DNA of 64,000 nucleotides from Hofstenia miamia (taxonomy: Eukaryota; Xenacoelomorpha; Acoela): assembly GCA_004352715.1 (NCBI GenBank), contig SCFE01000028.1:2012657-2076656 (forward strand), in the 5' to 3' direction. The notes below the pieces were generated by a model, which was given only the letters and a program-made list of their open reading frames with translations, was not told the origin of the DNA and did not search any database. Positions 1 through 11,406 of this stretch are shown piece by piece. The translations under genes were made by a program, and so were the position numbers. How positions within the stretch are numbered: position 1 is the stretch's first letter; each line of letters begins with the position of its first letter.

Positions 1-100
1 GGTATTTGAGTGACCTCGTGGACTTTTGAAGAAGTTTCATAGCGCTAGGCCCTACTAGATTCTTCATCATGGTAGAGCCGACTCAATGAAAGTACATTAG

Positions 101-430
101 GGCTGTGCGGACGGGACCAGACTAGTCAACAAACCGCAATTATTTAAACTTGGTTCATTTTACTTTTGAGTATTTTTTACCATGCTTGGCTCGCCTCGCA
201 TATAGAACCTTTCAATGAGGCTCGTTTGAGCTCAATAATTTACATAGATCTTCCTAATTATTTAATAAACGTTTTCAAATATGATTATAAAAAAGTATAT
301 TTAATGATAAAATATGAAAAATCTGCATAATCAAATTACCAAGCAAAATTATAAATTTGGTTGGCTTAAAAAATTAAGAAACATAAAAAATTCTAACTTT
401 ATATGTAATAGCAAATTAAAGACGCTAATG
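101..430 (-). repeat. MITE family A, copy 1 (partial)
   Basis: The left end reads AGGGCTGTGCGG and then CAGACTAGTCAAC at 118-130. Both match, in order, the reverse complement of the right end of the copy at 3665-4062. Internal blocks also match that copy in reverse, for example GAACCTTTCAATGAGGCTCG near 206 and AAAAATCTGCATAATCAAAT near 317. The two copies therefore belong to one family in opposite orientation. The right end of this copy is not resolved and no coding potential is seen. Confidence 0.55.
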
Positions 431-559
431 ACTATCGGGATAGAACAAGGACCAGAGCAAAAATTAACTTTCGTGAACGGGAACAAAAAAACTTTCGAGA
501 TCCGGGACCAAATATAACTATATATATAAATATAACTTTAACAAATATAACTATAAATA

Positions 560-1520
560 TAAATTATAACTCGTCCTGCAAACATCTAGAATATCTATGC
601 CCAGTCAAAAATCAACTGTCGCAAATGCATCCTTATTCATCCTATTGATATCGCAGGTGTATCATATCCTAGTGAGACGCTTTTTGGATGCTGATGTTCT
701 GCAGATGTCTCATTAGGTTATCGCTGAAACATCTCATGAGATTACATTGAGATGTCATTTCAGAATTAATTTATAATTCAGCAATGTAAGAATAATTTAT
801 GCAAAATATCAGCACGAACTCTGAATTGTTTGAAAATTAGTAAAACTCCTTTATAATCTTTTATGTTGCTTCAAAAAATTATTTCTAATTTTATTCAAAA
901 TTGAAATGTTTAATTTAAATTTATTATTGCCAAAATTATGACCAAATTCCTAAGGAATATATAAGATGTTTTAAAGGCTATCAATCATACTGAGTAAATT
1001 AGTAATTGTATGTATTGTAATGTAATGCTTTGTATTTGATATTTGCGTGTGTCCAATTAATTTGCTGAATGCATCTGTGCAAAGCAATTGGGTCTGCAGA
1101 ATCGTAGGTGGCCTATTTTAATGCTATGCCTTTGTAGTATAGTTTATTCATTGCTATTTAATAAATTTGCTAATAGTGAAATGTTATATGTACTTTCTAT
1201 GCATTTTGTTGTTATAAATGATGTTGCTGTAACGGTCATTCACCTACTACTTTCTGACATCCTCAAAGCATCTCATTGTGATACAATCTCAAACCCATCT
1301 CCTGAGACACCTTGAGAACGTCTTATTGGGACATATGGTGTCGCACGGAGACATCCTAGAGATATTACTTAGGACGGACATTAAGACAGATTTAGGATCA
1401 TTTTAGAATGCATTACGATGTTCTCGTGATATCGCTAAATGACAATTATGTCGCGATGAGATATTTTTAAGATATCGTGGGGATTTCTCGTTTTTGTTTG
1501 GGCGGATATTTATAGACTGA
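560..1520. repeat. Region of dense degenerate GAGATGTC-like motifs
   Basis: Many variants of GATGTCTCAT, GAGATGTC, GCATCTCATT and GAGACATCC occur on both strands between about 650-770 and again 1260-1480, with a quieter AT-rich centre. This resembles the subterminal repeats of a decayed DNA transposon. I could not align clean terminal inverted repeats or a target duplication, so the call is tentative. No protein-coding signal is visible. Confidence 0.3.
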
Positions 1521-1725
1521 TTTTTGAAATGCACAGTTTGCTCTGGAGGCAATGTTGTCTAATTTCTTTTACATAAACTTATAGGAAACTTAATTTGTCA
1601 TTAATTGATATAAATTCTGTTACTATGCGTGTTTTTGTTGCTAAGAGATTGAAAAATTCTGTTTCTTATTTTTTTACCAAAGCTATATTCAGTATTGATT
1701 GCAAAAGTTTGTAATATATTTTTAA

Positions 1726-3101
1726 CCTTAGATGTACCCAAGAAAAAAACAACTTAAAACAGCCAGGCGGGGTAGATTCTACCCCAAACGTATTTTTTCG
1801 CATAACAACAAAATAAATATCATAAAACTAGTTTAAGGAATGAAATAAGTATTGATAACTTGAAACACATTGATTGCAAATGATTACTTTTATTGACGCT
1901 TTGAACAAATAAAGCGGCTACATCAACTAAACAATGCTGATGCTTTTCTATCTTTTGTACAAGGACAAGAATAACAACGAGACTATTTCGTCTTTCCTAG
2001 AAACCTGAGAACCAGAAGACAGTCCTGATGAAGAAGTGGATGATTGACATTCAAGAATTGGCTGTATTTGAATCAGAAGGGTTTCCTAGCCAATTCAAAA
2101 ATAAATGTCTGCCGTCTTTGAGCACTTCCGGATTTGTAATCTGGGTGCTAAGATAAAAACAAAACAAAAGCGCTGTAAGCACAAATATCCAGCAATTGAC
2201 AGAAGATAGCAAATGGTCAGTGATTTGTCTTATGTTTGCATGTGTAGTTTAGAGTTAGTTTATCAAGCACATCATCACCACCCTGTAATCAATTGTAATC
2301 CAGGATTATGGCTTTTTTTCTATGACAAAGAATACTGATCTCATCATTTGTATGCAATGAAGATAAAAGAAGGACAGCTCTGTTCTTTTTGGGAACATAT
2401 GAAACTAAAGTGAGATCCTTCTGAAACCCAAATAATGATGACATGGCAACACAGAGTGGATTAGGAAGAAACTCAGATGATATAATTTTTTATTTTTCGA
2501 ATTGTCCCTGTGTAAGTAAGTTGTTGTCTTAAAAGTGTTCGTGTGAAGGGAACACTTGTAAAGAACCTGTCAGCTGTTATATATCTCCCACTTCTTGTGA
2601 GATGTTATTGAGTCAATTAGAGAACCATATGCTGTCCTTGTCCTCATTCAGGTAAATCGCCTCTTCTTCGACCAATATAAAGATCTAAATTTTAACAATA
2701 ATATCTCTGAATCAGTCACAACCTAAAGTTGTATGGCGTAGGCCTACTTCCTTTGTTTTGACACAACTGCAATGTATACAAAATATCAGAGAAATAGCTT
2801 TGTCTACATAGAATAGAAAATAACATTACACTTGGGTAAAAATTAAATTTTTGTGATGTGTGAATAAGAAGTTTTGCATTGTGGTAGATTTTACCCCAAA
2901 GTTGTTGTTTATGATAAAATTAATGTAGTCAAACAGAAAATAAATATGAGACGAGCTACAACAATTTTCAGACAATTTATAATTTCCTTTTGATAAAGTA
3001 TGAATTCTCTTAGAAGATCAAATGTCTAAATCTATTAGTCTCTGAGATATTTGTATTACATTTCAAAATTGGGGTAAATATACCCCAAGGTAGTTCTAGG
3101 G
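1726..3101 (-). mobile_element. Decayed piggyBac-family transposon with TTAA TSDs
   Basis: The element is bounded by TTAA at 1722-1725 and 3102-3105, the target site of the piggyBac superfamily. Its ends are CCTTAGATGTACC on the left and, read on the minus strand, CCCTAGAACTACC on the right, a variant pair of CCCTAGA-type TIRs. Near-palindromes of the type GGGGTAGATTCTACCCC lie just inside both ends (about 1779-1795 and 3071-3086), with a half copy near 2885. At about 1.38 kb it keeps only the C-terminal part of a transposase, so it is internally deleted and non-autonomous. Confidence 0.85.
1930..2660 (-). pseudogene. piggyBac transposase C-terminal remnant
   Basis: Reading the minus strand across frames gives successive piggyBac transposase blocks: ITADRFFTSVPF, then LTYTGTIRKIKN, then LVSYVPKKNRAVLLLSSLH, then GGDDVLDKLTLNYTCKHKT with PFAIFCQLLDI, and finally a Cys-rich tail (RCYSCPCTKDRKASALF) that corresponds to the C-terminal zinc-binding region of the family. 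The DDE transposase would cut and paste the element at TTAA. Several in-frame stops and frame changes separate the blocks, and the N-terminal half, including the first catalytic Asp region, is missing. It is inactive. The family call rests on motif order and on the TTAA ends, not on a database search. Confidence 0.82.
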
Positions 3102-3664
3102 TTAAATACGCCATCTTGTGAGAGACATTTGAAATTCTCAATGCTGTGCTACTAATTTCTCATTGATACGTTGCATTTTCATTACAATGTGAACAAATAA
3201 CATTTGCCTATCTACAAAGTTTTTACTATCATCATCACTTCGAGCTAGTTCAAATTTTGGTCAAATGATAATATTCCTCTGCATTCAGTATGTCTCGAAA
3301 TTGTAAATTCTAAATTTCAATTTAAGGCTGTGCGCTTTGGCTAATTTAATTCCAATTAGATTTTGATCTATTTCCTGATTTGATTTTTGCTGAATTGCAC
3401 AACCTTATCTTGATTTTGGTGATCTGGTGGGCGGAGGTATTGTGAACTTGGTATGGTCAAGGACAGTATACATGTATATTATAGTATTAATATATAGTTG
3501 TTCTTGGCTATGGTCCTACATACTATATAAAAATTCACTGTAGTATTTATATTAACAGACAATTTATCAATGGAATTTTTTCAAAGGGGTCATGTTAAAA
3601 CAAGCCTGTTAAATACGATTCCTGGTTGCTAATATATCTAAAGGTCAATTTGCCTGTCATTTAT

Positions 3665-4062
3665 CAGACTTGTCAACGAACTGAATTCTAACTATTTGAG
3701 CCAAGCCGAGCCAAGCCGATCCAAGCTGAGCTTGAGCAGAGTATTAGACATACAATGAGCCCAAAATGAGTCATTTTTAAGCAAACCAAATTTGATTATG
3801 CAGATTTTTCTTATTTTTTCATTTAATATTCCTTTACTTTTAATCTTATTTTAGAATTGTTTATTAAATAATAAGAAGAGCAATGGAAAAAATTCTGAGA
3901 TCACAATATTTTAAAAAAATATTGAACTGAAACAAGTCTCATTGAAAGATTTTATGTGGCAAGCTGATCTGAACTTCCTCAAAATTTTAACAAGCTGAGC
4001 TGTGCTGAGCTTAGAAATTATGGCTTGTTGACAAGTCTGTTCTCTGAATCACACAGCCTTAA
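3665..4062 (+). repeat. MITE family A, copy 2
   Basis: Perfect 13-bp inverted repeats CAGACTTGTCAAC (3665-3677) and GTTGACAAGTCTG (4027-4039) enclose about 350 bp with GAGCCAAGCC-type subterminal repeats. The right side extends to CACACAGCCTTAA (4050-4062), an extension shared with copy 1 at 101. A near-inverse of that 13-mer, TTAAGGCTGTGCG, lies at 3322-3334, so a larger composite from 3322 is possible. There are no ORFs. Confidence 0.6.
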
Positions 4063-6160
4063 TCTAATATGCTTACCTATAATCATTTGTAGAATTGAAG
4101 AATATAATTCAATAGGCTATATGGTAATTTTGTAAAAATAAATGGGTTTAAGTGTGAAAATGACATGGCATAGGAAGAAATTAGGTTCATTAAATAATCT
4201 GAGAAATATTATCTTCAATTTCACACATATGAAATTTGCTATGTTAATAGATTAGTGAGACAATGAAATAATAAATTCTGATGTTTCTTTATCATCTAGA
4301 AATGTCTCTATGATCAATCCTTGTCAGGAAGGTTTTGTCTGACATTTCACTATTGCATATTATGTTTTTGATCTCTTAAAGAACTTGCTAGCATTTTTAA
4401 AAATTTTATTCTCAATGTTGATTTTTCAATAGAAAAATTGAAAGTGTCTATTTCAAACATGTTTTACATGAAAACCTATTAATCTATAAAACAATCTATG
4501 AAGATTTACTGCTGACTAAGCCTTCTTGTTTCACTTTGTTGTAAAGCATGTAATGAACTTGCAAATTGAATTATCACACAACACTTATTTTGAAGCAAAT
4601 CAATTTAGTTTTCCTCAGCTTTGTGGTGTGCAATTTAAATGATTCAAATTTCTTGAGATGTTGAACTCAAGTCCAATTTATCTAAAATGCAAATCTATCA
4701 ATTTTGTAAACAAGTTTAATTCTGTAGACAGGTGATTTCAAATTGTATCTGTACCAGTTATTCTTAATGACCTATACATGTGTGATGAAAATGGAATTTT
4801 AAAACAAAATTTGGTAACTCCAAAACTGTTTGGAAAATTTCAAATATTAAATTTATTATTAAATTTATTTCTGAGGAAAAATTAATAATTTTAAAGTTGA
4901 TAAATTAGACATTTTAATGGAAGGTTGCCTCCTTGAAATTCTGTGTGCCACAAATAAAAAGAGTTTATCCTGTTTTTAAGTGCTCATTTCATGTAAAAGA
5001 GTTGCTTAAAGGTTTTTCTTATGTTAATATCAAGCAATTTTCAAAGAGGACAAAGAAATGCTTGTTAACTTTTAAGAAAAATATCACACAATTTTCAAAG
5101 AACCAGAGGCATAGCTAGTATCTACTTAAAAAAGAATCTTTGAAGTGACATTAAAATGTTCTGCTTACACAAATGTCAGCTATTTTTGGGAACAAAATTC
5201 AAAATTTTCATGAATATCCAATAAGAAAATGTTGTCATCATAGAAGGTATAAAACACCTAGAAAAAGAGAAAAGAAAAACAGACAGAGACTACTTGTCAA
5301 CCACTCTAAGTCATAAGTTGACACATCTTAATTTTTGGTAAAGCTCTCTATCATGGACAGAGAGAAAATTAGTCAGTTTCCCCAAGAACTTTCTATCTCA
5401 AAAGACAGTCCTTCATATTCATTTATAGTTTTGGCTGCTTTCAGAGTGAAAGGCTTCAGTTGTTTCTTCCCATCATCTAGATTTAATCATTCCCAGGTAA
5501 AACGTTTTAAAATTGGATTTAGATTTTTAAATTTGGAACTTTCATTTGGTCTCAAATGTTTTTAGTTATTCTAGTATTTTAGTTTTATTGGTATTTGTAT
5601 GAATATATCCTTAGTGTTAAAATAAATCAGACAAAGAATCTTTTATTTTTGAGTGTAGCAAATTTGCTCTAACAATCTGTTAAACTCTCATTTACAATGC
5701 ATAATGTTAAGAAAAAATATACTTATCCATTGTTTTCAAGTAATAGTTTCAATTGATTTTCATCACTCAGAGTAGAAGGAAATCATAAGGAATTTTGCAA
5801 GAGAGTTTCAGTTTAAGTATGTATTTGATTTAATTGAGTGGCAGCACACAATAATTCCTCCTACTTTCAAAGGAATAAGAGTTTTTTTATCCATTATTTG
5901 AGGAAAGGTAATTTTCCAAAATAAAAGAAATGAATGTATTTTCTTACTTAGTTGTACATCGCATTTTTAAATAGTGATTAAGGTACTTTGTAAACTTGCT
6001 CTCTGATCATAACTGGTTTTTAGAGGAACTACTAAATAACAGAGTTGGTTATAAAGCAAAATAGAAATATTTTTCTCAAATACTCACGTGGGTACCTGGC
6101 TTAGAATTTAAAGGGTCATGAAAAAAACATCTATACAGCATTGCCTTTGGAGGTGTGACA
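4063..6160. other. AT-rich non-coding stretch
   Basis: Only short open frames with low-complexity translations occur here. I see no domain motif, clear repeat or RNA gene. It may hold the lost 5' end (LTR, leader) of the old gypsy element whose gag begins near 6165, but no LTR ends are recognisable. Confidence 0.5.
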
Positions 6161-6164
6161 AGTT

Positions 6165-6487
6165 AGAGATGACAAAGATTATGATAACTTCATTGAAGTA
6201 TTATCCAAGAAGTTTATATCATACTCACAAGTTACAAGTGAAACAATACTTAGGGCCAGAAAGCAGTTAGATAAAGAAAGTCTTCTGGAATTCTCCAAAG
6301 AAATATTTTGATTATTGGTTAAGGCCTATCCCACAATGCCAATAGAGATCATTAATACGACTTTGGTGAAAAGCACTTTCATCAAAGGTATAAATGATAG
6401 TGAAATAAGATTTCAGGTCTGAACAGCAAATCCAAAAGATCTGGAAGAAGCTCTCACAATTGCCATAAGTGCTGAAAGTGCTATTAT
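6165..6487 (+). pseudogene. Older gypsy element: gag (capsid) fragment, left half
   Basis: The plus strand reads a capsid-like segment with two in-frame stops: KKFISYSQVTSETILRARKQ, then LLEFSKEIF, then VKAYPTMPIEIINTTLVKS, TFIKGINDSEIRFQV and NPKDLEEALTIAISAESAII. This style is common in Ty3/gypsy and copia Gag proteins (a capsid segment with FIKG(I/L)ND...R and LEEAL). The frame is cut at 6487 by the insertion of another retrotransposon and continues at 17808 on its far side, where the zinc knuckle, protease and RT follow. It is an old, decayed copy. Confidence 0.7.
6484..6487. repeat. Target site duplication TTAT (left)
   Basis: TTAT lies directly outside the TGTAGA end of the left LTR and is matched by TTAT at 17804-17807 outside the right LTR. 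A 4-bp duplication is normal for Ty3/gypsy integrase. Confidence 0.8.
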
Positions 6488-7483
6488 TGTAGAATCAGTG
6501 GCTGGTAGGGAAACTTGACTAGAAACATAATTGACTCTGTGGAAGGTTTACTTAGCGTTTTCAGGGTGTCTGTTCGCAACCACTGGCGTAACTGAGAGGA
6601 CGCAGGGGAACAGGCGGAGCATTCTGAGTGTTCAATACACGTCGCGCATTTCTATGGAATGATGGACTCGTGTTGGCATATCTATAGGGGATAGTGGCTG
6701 CATTATGGCTATCATCCATTTTTGAACATTAGGAGAAGTCAGAGGACAGAAGTTTAACAACGATCCAACAGTGCAAGGGGCAACGTAGGAGAATAAATTA
6801 CAGTACAGCTCGAACTAGAATCCATTTGAATGTAAAGAANGTTTTCAGTACAGCCACGATTCTGAGAAACAGATTAACATAGAATTTATAACATATAGAT
6901 GTAACATTGGTAATTCATCCAAATAACGAAACTACTTTAGGTAATAACCAAGATGACCAATTCCTGTGGCTTCTAGCCGAAGTGGAACATCCAGAAGTAA
7001 AGTGCTTAACCTATTGACTTGTGCTACCCTATTTGTCTCACTTGCTTAATTTCTATCTCACTTCAAAAAATACAAACTCTCATTTTCATTGTTATCTCTC
7101 AGCTCACTATTAAATAATCTGTAATTGCCAGATATTCGTGCTAGCCCACAGCATGGTATCATCACAGTGTTAGGTTTTATAAGTGCATGTACGTGTTGAA
7201 TTATGAAAGAGAGATTTATTATTTCCTTATACATAACCATATACATAACTTAATGAGTCCACAATTCGGACTGGGTAATCAAAAGACCCCCAGAAGCAAN
7301 NNNNNNNNNNNNNNNNNNNNNNNNNNNNNNNNNNTTGAGCAAATAACAGCACCATCGAGGGGACATCAATTTAATAATAGCAAACTAAGATCGAAAATGA
7401 TCGATAATGTCATAGTGACATAATAATACAAGGATACAAATTAAAAAGATATAAATGCGACTAAATCCCTGAGCAACTCTACA
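6488..7483 (-). repeat. 3' LTR of the gypsy element (with foreign block and gap)
   Basis: It matches the 5' LTR at 16872-17803. The left end is TGTAGAATC at 6488 and the right end ACTCTACA at 7483. Two defects are visible. A block at about 6561-6839 is a diverged copy of the gag start region (compare 16119-16450) and ends in a single N, with GTTTTCAG present on both sides. A run of 35 Ns at 7300-7334 replaces about 257 bp present in the other LTR. Both look like assembly problems, although the gag block is diverged enough to come from another genomic copy. Confidence 0.85.
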
Positions 7484-7498
7484 CGCCCCCCCTTGCTC
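7484..7498 (-). promoter_or_regulatory. Polypurine tract (PPT) of the gypsy element
   Basis: On the minus strand GAGCAAGGGGGGGCG directly precedes the TGTAGAG start of the 3' LTR. A purine run in this position primes plus-strand DNA synthesis in LTR retroelements. The stop of the third ORF lies at 7502-7504, directly upstream. Confidence 0.8.
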
Positions 7499-7501
7499 AA
7501 A

Positions 7502-10500
7502 TTAATTTTCAGCTAGCAGTTGAAGGGCTGGCCCAGAAATGATACTTTGAGTAGCCATGATCATCTTTGTTGCGAGTTCGCCATCCCATGTTGTTACTTC
7601 CAAATAGCTAGCTTCACGAGTTAGTTGCATCAGCACCTCCCTTTGCATGACCACTTCATCTTTCAACCATAGAAACTTTATGGTGGGCATCTGATTGCTA
7701 ACGGGGCAATTCCTCCGGAGGTTGTTCAGTCGCCTAGTAAAGGTGTCATAAAACTGCTCGTAAAGCCAAAGGCCTTTCAGAGCAATCATGAGCGTCATCA
7801 TTGCGTCTGTATCTGATGAATGAGCATCATCAGCACTTATCTCAGTGTCAGGATAGAAGTAGAGAAAAACTTGTCGAAGGGATCCCATAGTGGTGGCGTG
7901 GTCTACGAACAGTGAGCAGTATTCCTGGACTTGGTTTAACGTCATTTCTTCTGGATTTGAGACATTAGCTTGAAGCATAGTGATAATTTCTATTTGTTTA
8001 GTAACGTCATAGTAGCGGGTCACTGTTTCGACGTTATTGATCCACATAAGATCTCCTGCAGCCTGGAAAAGAATAAGGACGCGAGGCTGTAGAGCAGCTA
8101 GTTTTTCTTGTATGGTCTTCAGTTGCTTATGAATTGGGAGTCCTCACATGAAGATATCAGTTATTGCCATCAATGAATACGCACTTGGCGTTTCCTCCTG
8201 TGATGAGCTTTTCACGCGCAGTTTTGTACTCACTGGTCCAGCTAGCTTTAACAGCTTCCACTTTGCTATTGACGAAATTTATCTTATCAGGTAATTGGGC
8301 GGCGACCTTCTTCTTAGGTCTCTGAACCTTCCACTTTGGTTGAATTAGCAGAGTTTCCACTGTAGGTGGAGGGATGCACAACAGATTGGACGTTTCTATC
8401 TTTCTCTCCAACTCATTGAAATTCGACTGGGAGGCTAAAGTAGTGGTTCTGATCATGACGGGATAATTTATATGGGCATCCTTAACTGTATCCCAGAATT
8501 TTCCCCGTAATCCTTTTTGTCGTAATTGTTCAATCTGTGGATGGGAGATTCATAGACGAGAAGTAGTGCATTCTACATCCAAAGCAACGTGTTGCCCTGG
8601 GGATTGTAAAATGACCAACTCTTCTTTTGTGAACATTTCTGTGAGACACCATTTCATTAACGAGAGGACGTCTTTATCACGACTATCAACTAAGACTCTC
8701 TGCTGTACTGTGAGATCATCTAAAAATTCACTTGGGTCATGCTCGACCATTAAGATGCGTTCGTCCTTGGTTACAGACCATTTCAGCATTGGCTTGGGAG
8801 AGATGGCAGTGCCCCCAAATTTTTCTAGGTTAACCTGCTCAATTAGGTCGTGAATGTGGGAGACATTTGTACAGAGGATGATGATAATAGTTCCTCTTCT
8901 CGGAAAAACTGCTCCGGTGTTCTCATTACTTGATTGAAGATGGTGATTGGGATGATTTTTCCCTCCTTACTGACATGCCTAGCTGATTCAATAAATTGGT
9001 TGTACCCACATTTGGGGTATCTCATTTGTTGCGTGTTAAACAAGAGTTCATTCTTACCATACACATCGAACTTAGAGATTTGCTCACGAAACTGTTTTGT
9101 TGACCCCGGCATTCTTTCCACAAACGTTCTTGTGCTCAAAGGAGCATTATCAGACGAGAAGATGGTGAATTTCGTCTTGGCGGTGGCTCCCCACATATAC
9201 TTCTTTACAGTGTCTGAGAAAATATTTATGTCCGATGGACAGATACCAAGTTGATTGCTGATTAACATGATCGACATTTTCCCAATCACACTGCTCGCCC
9301 CCACCAGTCGGGCATAATACTTTTCGAATTTATCCATTGCGCGTTTGGTCTTGCCAGGGGATGAAGGAGGGCTGCATTTGTACAGAAGCCAATTTTTCAC
9401 CTTCCATGTCAGCAGGCACACAGCTATTTCATGAACAGTTATTTTTGTTAGAGCTGTTCTTTTCTCATGTGGCATAGGCAGTTGAAGTTGAGGATCCTTT
9501 GTCAGGTAAATTGCTAATATCCAGATAGCTCCTCTTGCATATATGTCGGGTAAATTTTTCTCAGCAAAAAGACATTCTTTAAAATTCTTTTTATCCTGGT
9601 TGTTGTAAGATACTTTAATATATCTCAATGTGCGTTCTATGGATGGATGGTACGTCTGTGCTGGGCTGGAGATATCTAAAAGGGGCCAATCAGACTTGGG
9701 GTTAAAGTCTGCCTTTAAGTCGGACCAAATGGTTTGGATTTTGTTGAGAAGTTGGTCACTTTGTGCCAAGGCAAAGCTAACTCTCATGTCAGTTACCATG
9801 GTTATCAATGGAGTATCAGAATCAGTTATTTCCAAGGTCTGCGACTGTAGTAGAACATCAACAATTAACTTCTGGTCCACTGCTAAGCAATGGGAGGGTA
9901 CTCGTTTACATAATAAAAGATTGGTGTATATGAGCCTCATTATTGGCAAGTGGCTCGTAGAGTGTGACAAGACCGGAGCGTAATCATCTCGATATAGAAT
10001 TGAAAAGTTCTCCATTCTAAAATGTAAGTTTTCTATTGTTTCTGGTAAGGCAGTTTCGTACTTGCTGCGTACAATCATTATTAAGCGAATTCCTTCAACC
10101 TTGGCTATATGATATGCGATCTTGATTTGCTCCATAATGTCTTCTGACTGTACTTCGGAGATTCTCAAAAAATAAATAATGAGGAGGTTGTTGAAGTCAA
10201 CGTTGACGCACTCGAAACTGTCAATAGTTTTCCACTATTCAGGAACTGACACAGGTTGTAAATATTGAAATCATCATCAAAAATGTATGCACTGTACTGC
10301 GCCAATACAAATGGCTTAAAGTCTCCATCATCCTAGAGTCATATGCAATAATTGTGTTGATTTTAGGATGGCGTGATGCGTCGATAACAAAAGGTTAGCC
10401 TAGTTATTGGCAAGTGGCTCATAGAGTGTGACGAGACTGGAGTGTAGTCATCTCGATATAGAATTAGAAAGTTCTCCATTCTAAAGTGTAAATTTTCTAT

Positions 10501-11406
10501 TGTATCTGGTAATGCAGTTTCATACTCGCCACGTCCAATCATTATTAAGCGAATTCCTTCCACCTTGGCTATGCAGTATGCGATCTCGATTTGCTCCATA
10601 ATGTCTTCCGACTGTACTTTGGAGATTCTAAAAAAGTAAATAACGAGGAGGTTGTTGAAGTCAACGTTAACGCAGTCGAAACTGTCAATCGTTTTTCCGC
10701 TATTCAGGAACTGACACAGGTTGTAGATGTTGAAATCATCGTCAAAAAATGTGTGCACTGTACTGCGCCAATACAAACGGCTTAAAGTTTCCATCATCCT
10801 CAAGTCATATGCAATAATTGTGTTGATTTTAGGATGGCGTGATGCGTCGATAACAAAAGGTATGACATCTATGGAACAAGTCATTTCACAACCATTGTAG
10901 GTGTGGCGGAGTTGATCCTTGGTCTCTTCTGAAATATTATCATGGATAGTGGCAATTGCTTTTCTCGTTGCAATGAAGTATGGGTGTAATGTCTCGTCAC
11001 CGACTTTCGATAGTTTTCTTCTTCATTCTTCAGTCTTCTGTGATCTTATAGTAGAAGTAGCTGTGGACGAGGTTGAAGGGGCTATCAAGTCACTTATGTG
11101 GGGTGTGTTTACAGGTTGTAATGCTCTAAAAGGGGGTCTCAAATCAAAAGTTCGTGAAGTAGGGGTTGCCAGCTCCTCTTGTGCACATGGAGAAACGTGT
11201 CTCCCCACGTAGGGGCGAGATGTGGAGGGCGTCTGGGTCAATGCTATCAGCTCTCCAAGTCATGGAGCAACGTGTTGCCCACACGGAATCAGACTCTCCT
11301 CAGCACCTTCCTGACGTCCTCTTTTTCTTATGCGGGCCTCAGCAAGCGGAGAAACGTGTCTCCCACGCCTAGGTGAGGCATCTTGGTCGCGTCTGCTATC
11401 TCCCAT
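7502..11406 (-). pseudogene. Unrecognised third ORF of the gypsy element (decayed, about 1,100 codons)
   Basis: Downstream of pol the minus strand holds a long coding sequence. The likely start is the ATG at 11404-11406, which overlaps the pol stop (11396-11398) in another frame. The N-terminus is basic and Ser/Pro-rich, with spaced repeats of GRHVSP, GQHVAP and GRHVSP. The rest reads as a soluble protein of mixed helix/strand type (for example NTIIAYDLRMMETLSRLYW, YARGAIWILAIYLTK, PRVLILFQAAGDLMW). It ends with TAA at 7502, touching the polypurine tract. Breaks: TGA stops at 11260, 11023, 8550 and 8144, frame changes near 8860 and 8157, and a tandem duplication at 9929-10860. I see no signal peptide, transmembrane anchor or furin-type site, so a standard env glycoprotein is unlikely. 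It could be an accessory or captured gene; the function is unknown. Confidence 0.7.
9929..10860. repeat. Tandem duplication of about 465 bp inside the third ORF
   Basis: The block ending TAACAAAAGG at 10394 is repeated as the block ending TAACAAAAGG at 10860, with a unit of 464-466 bp and roughly 5-7% divergence by eye. The right-hand unit (10395-10860) keeps the reading frame; the left-hand unit has single-base deletions near 10240 and 10280 that break it. The frame that continues downstream is joined to the left-hand unit. This is either a true duplication in the element or two genomic copies merged in assembly. Confidence 0.8.

Noticed and set aside
4933-5565. Two plus-strand frames of 61 and 76 aa
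   Set aside because: Short, AT-driven, with no domain or repeat support.
7502-8047. env glycoprotein assigned by position
   Set aside because: No signal peptide, transmembrane segment or cleavage site is visible; position alone is not enough.
8566-9983. Plus-strand frames opposite ORF3 (8566-8853, 8934-9254, 9630-9983)
   Set aside because: They are antisense to a longer minus-strand coding sequence and lack any motif.
11166-11376. Plus-strand frames over the GGAGAAACGTGTCTCC-like repeats
   Set aside because: The repeats are explained by GRHVSP-type codons of ORF3 on the minus strand.
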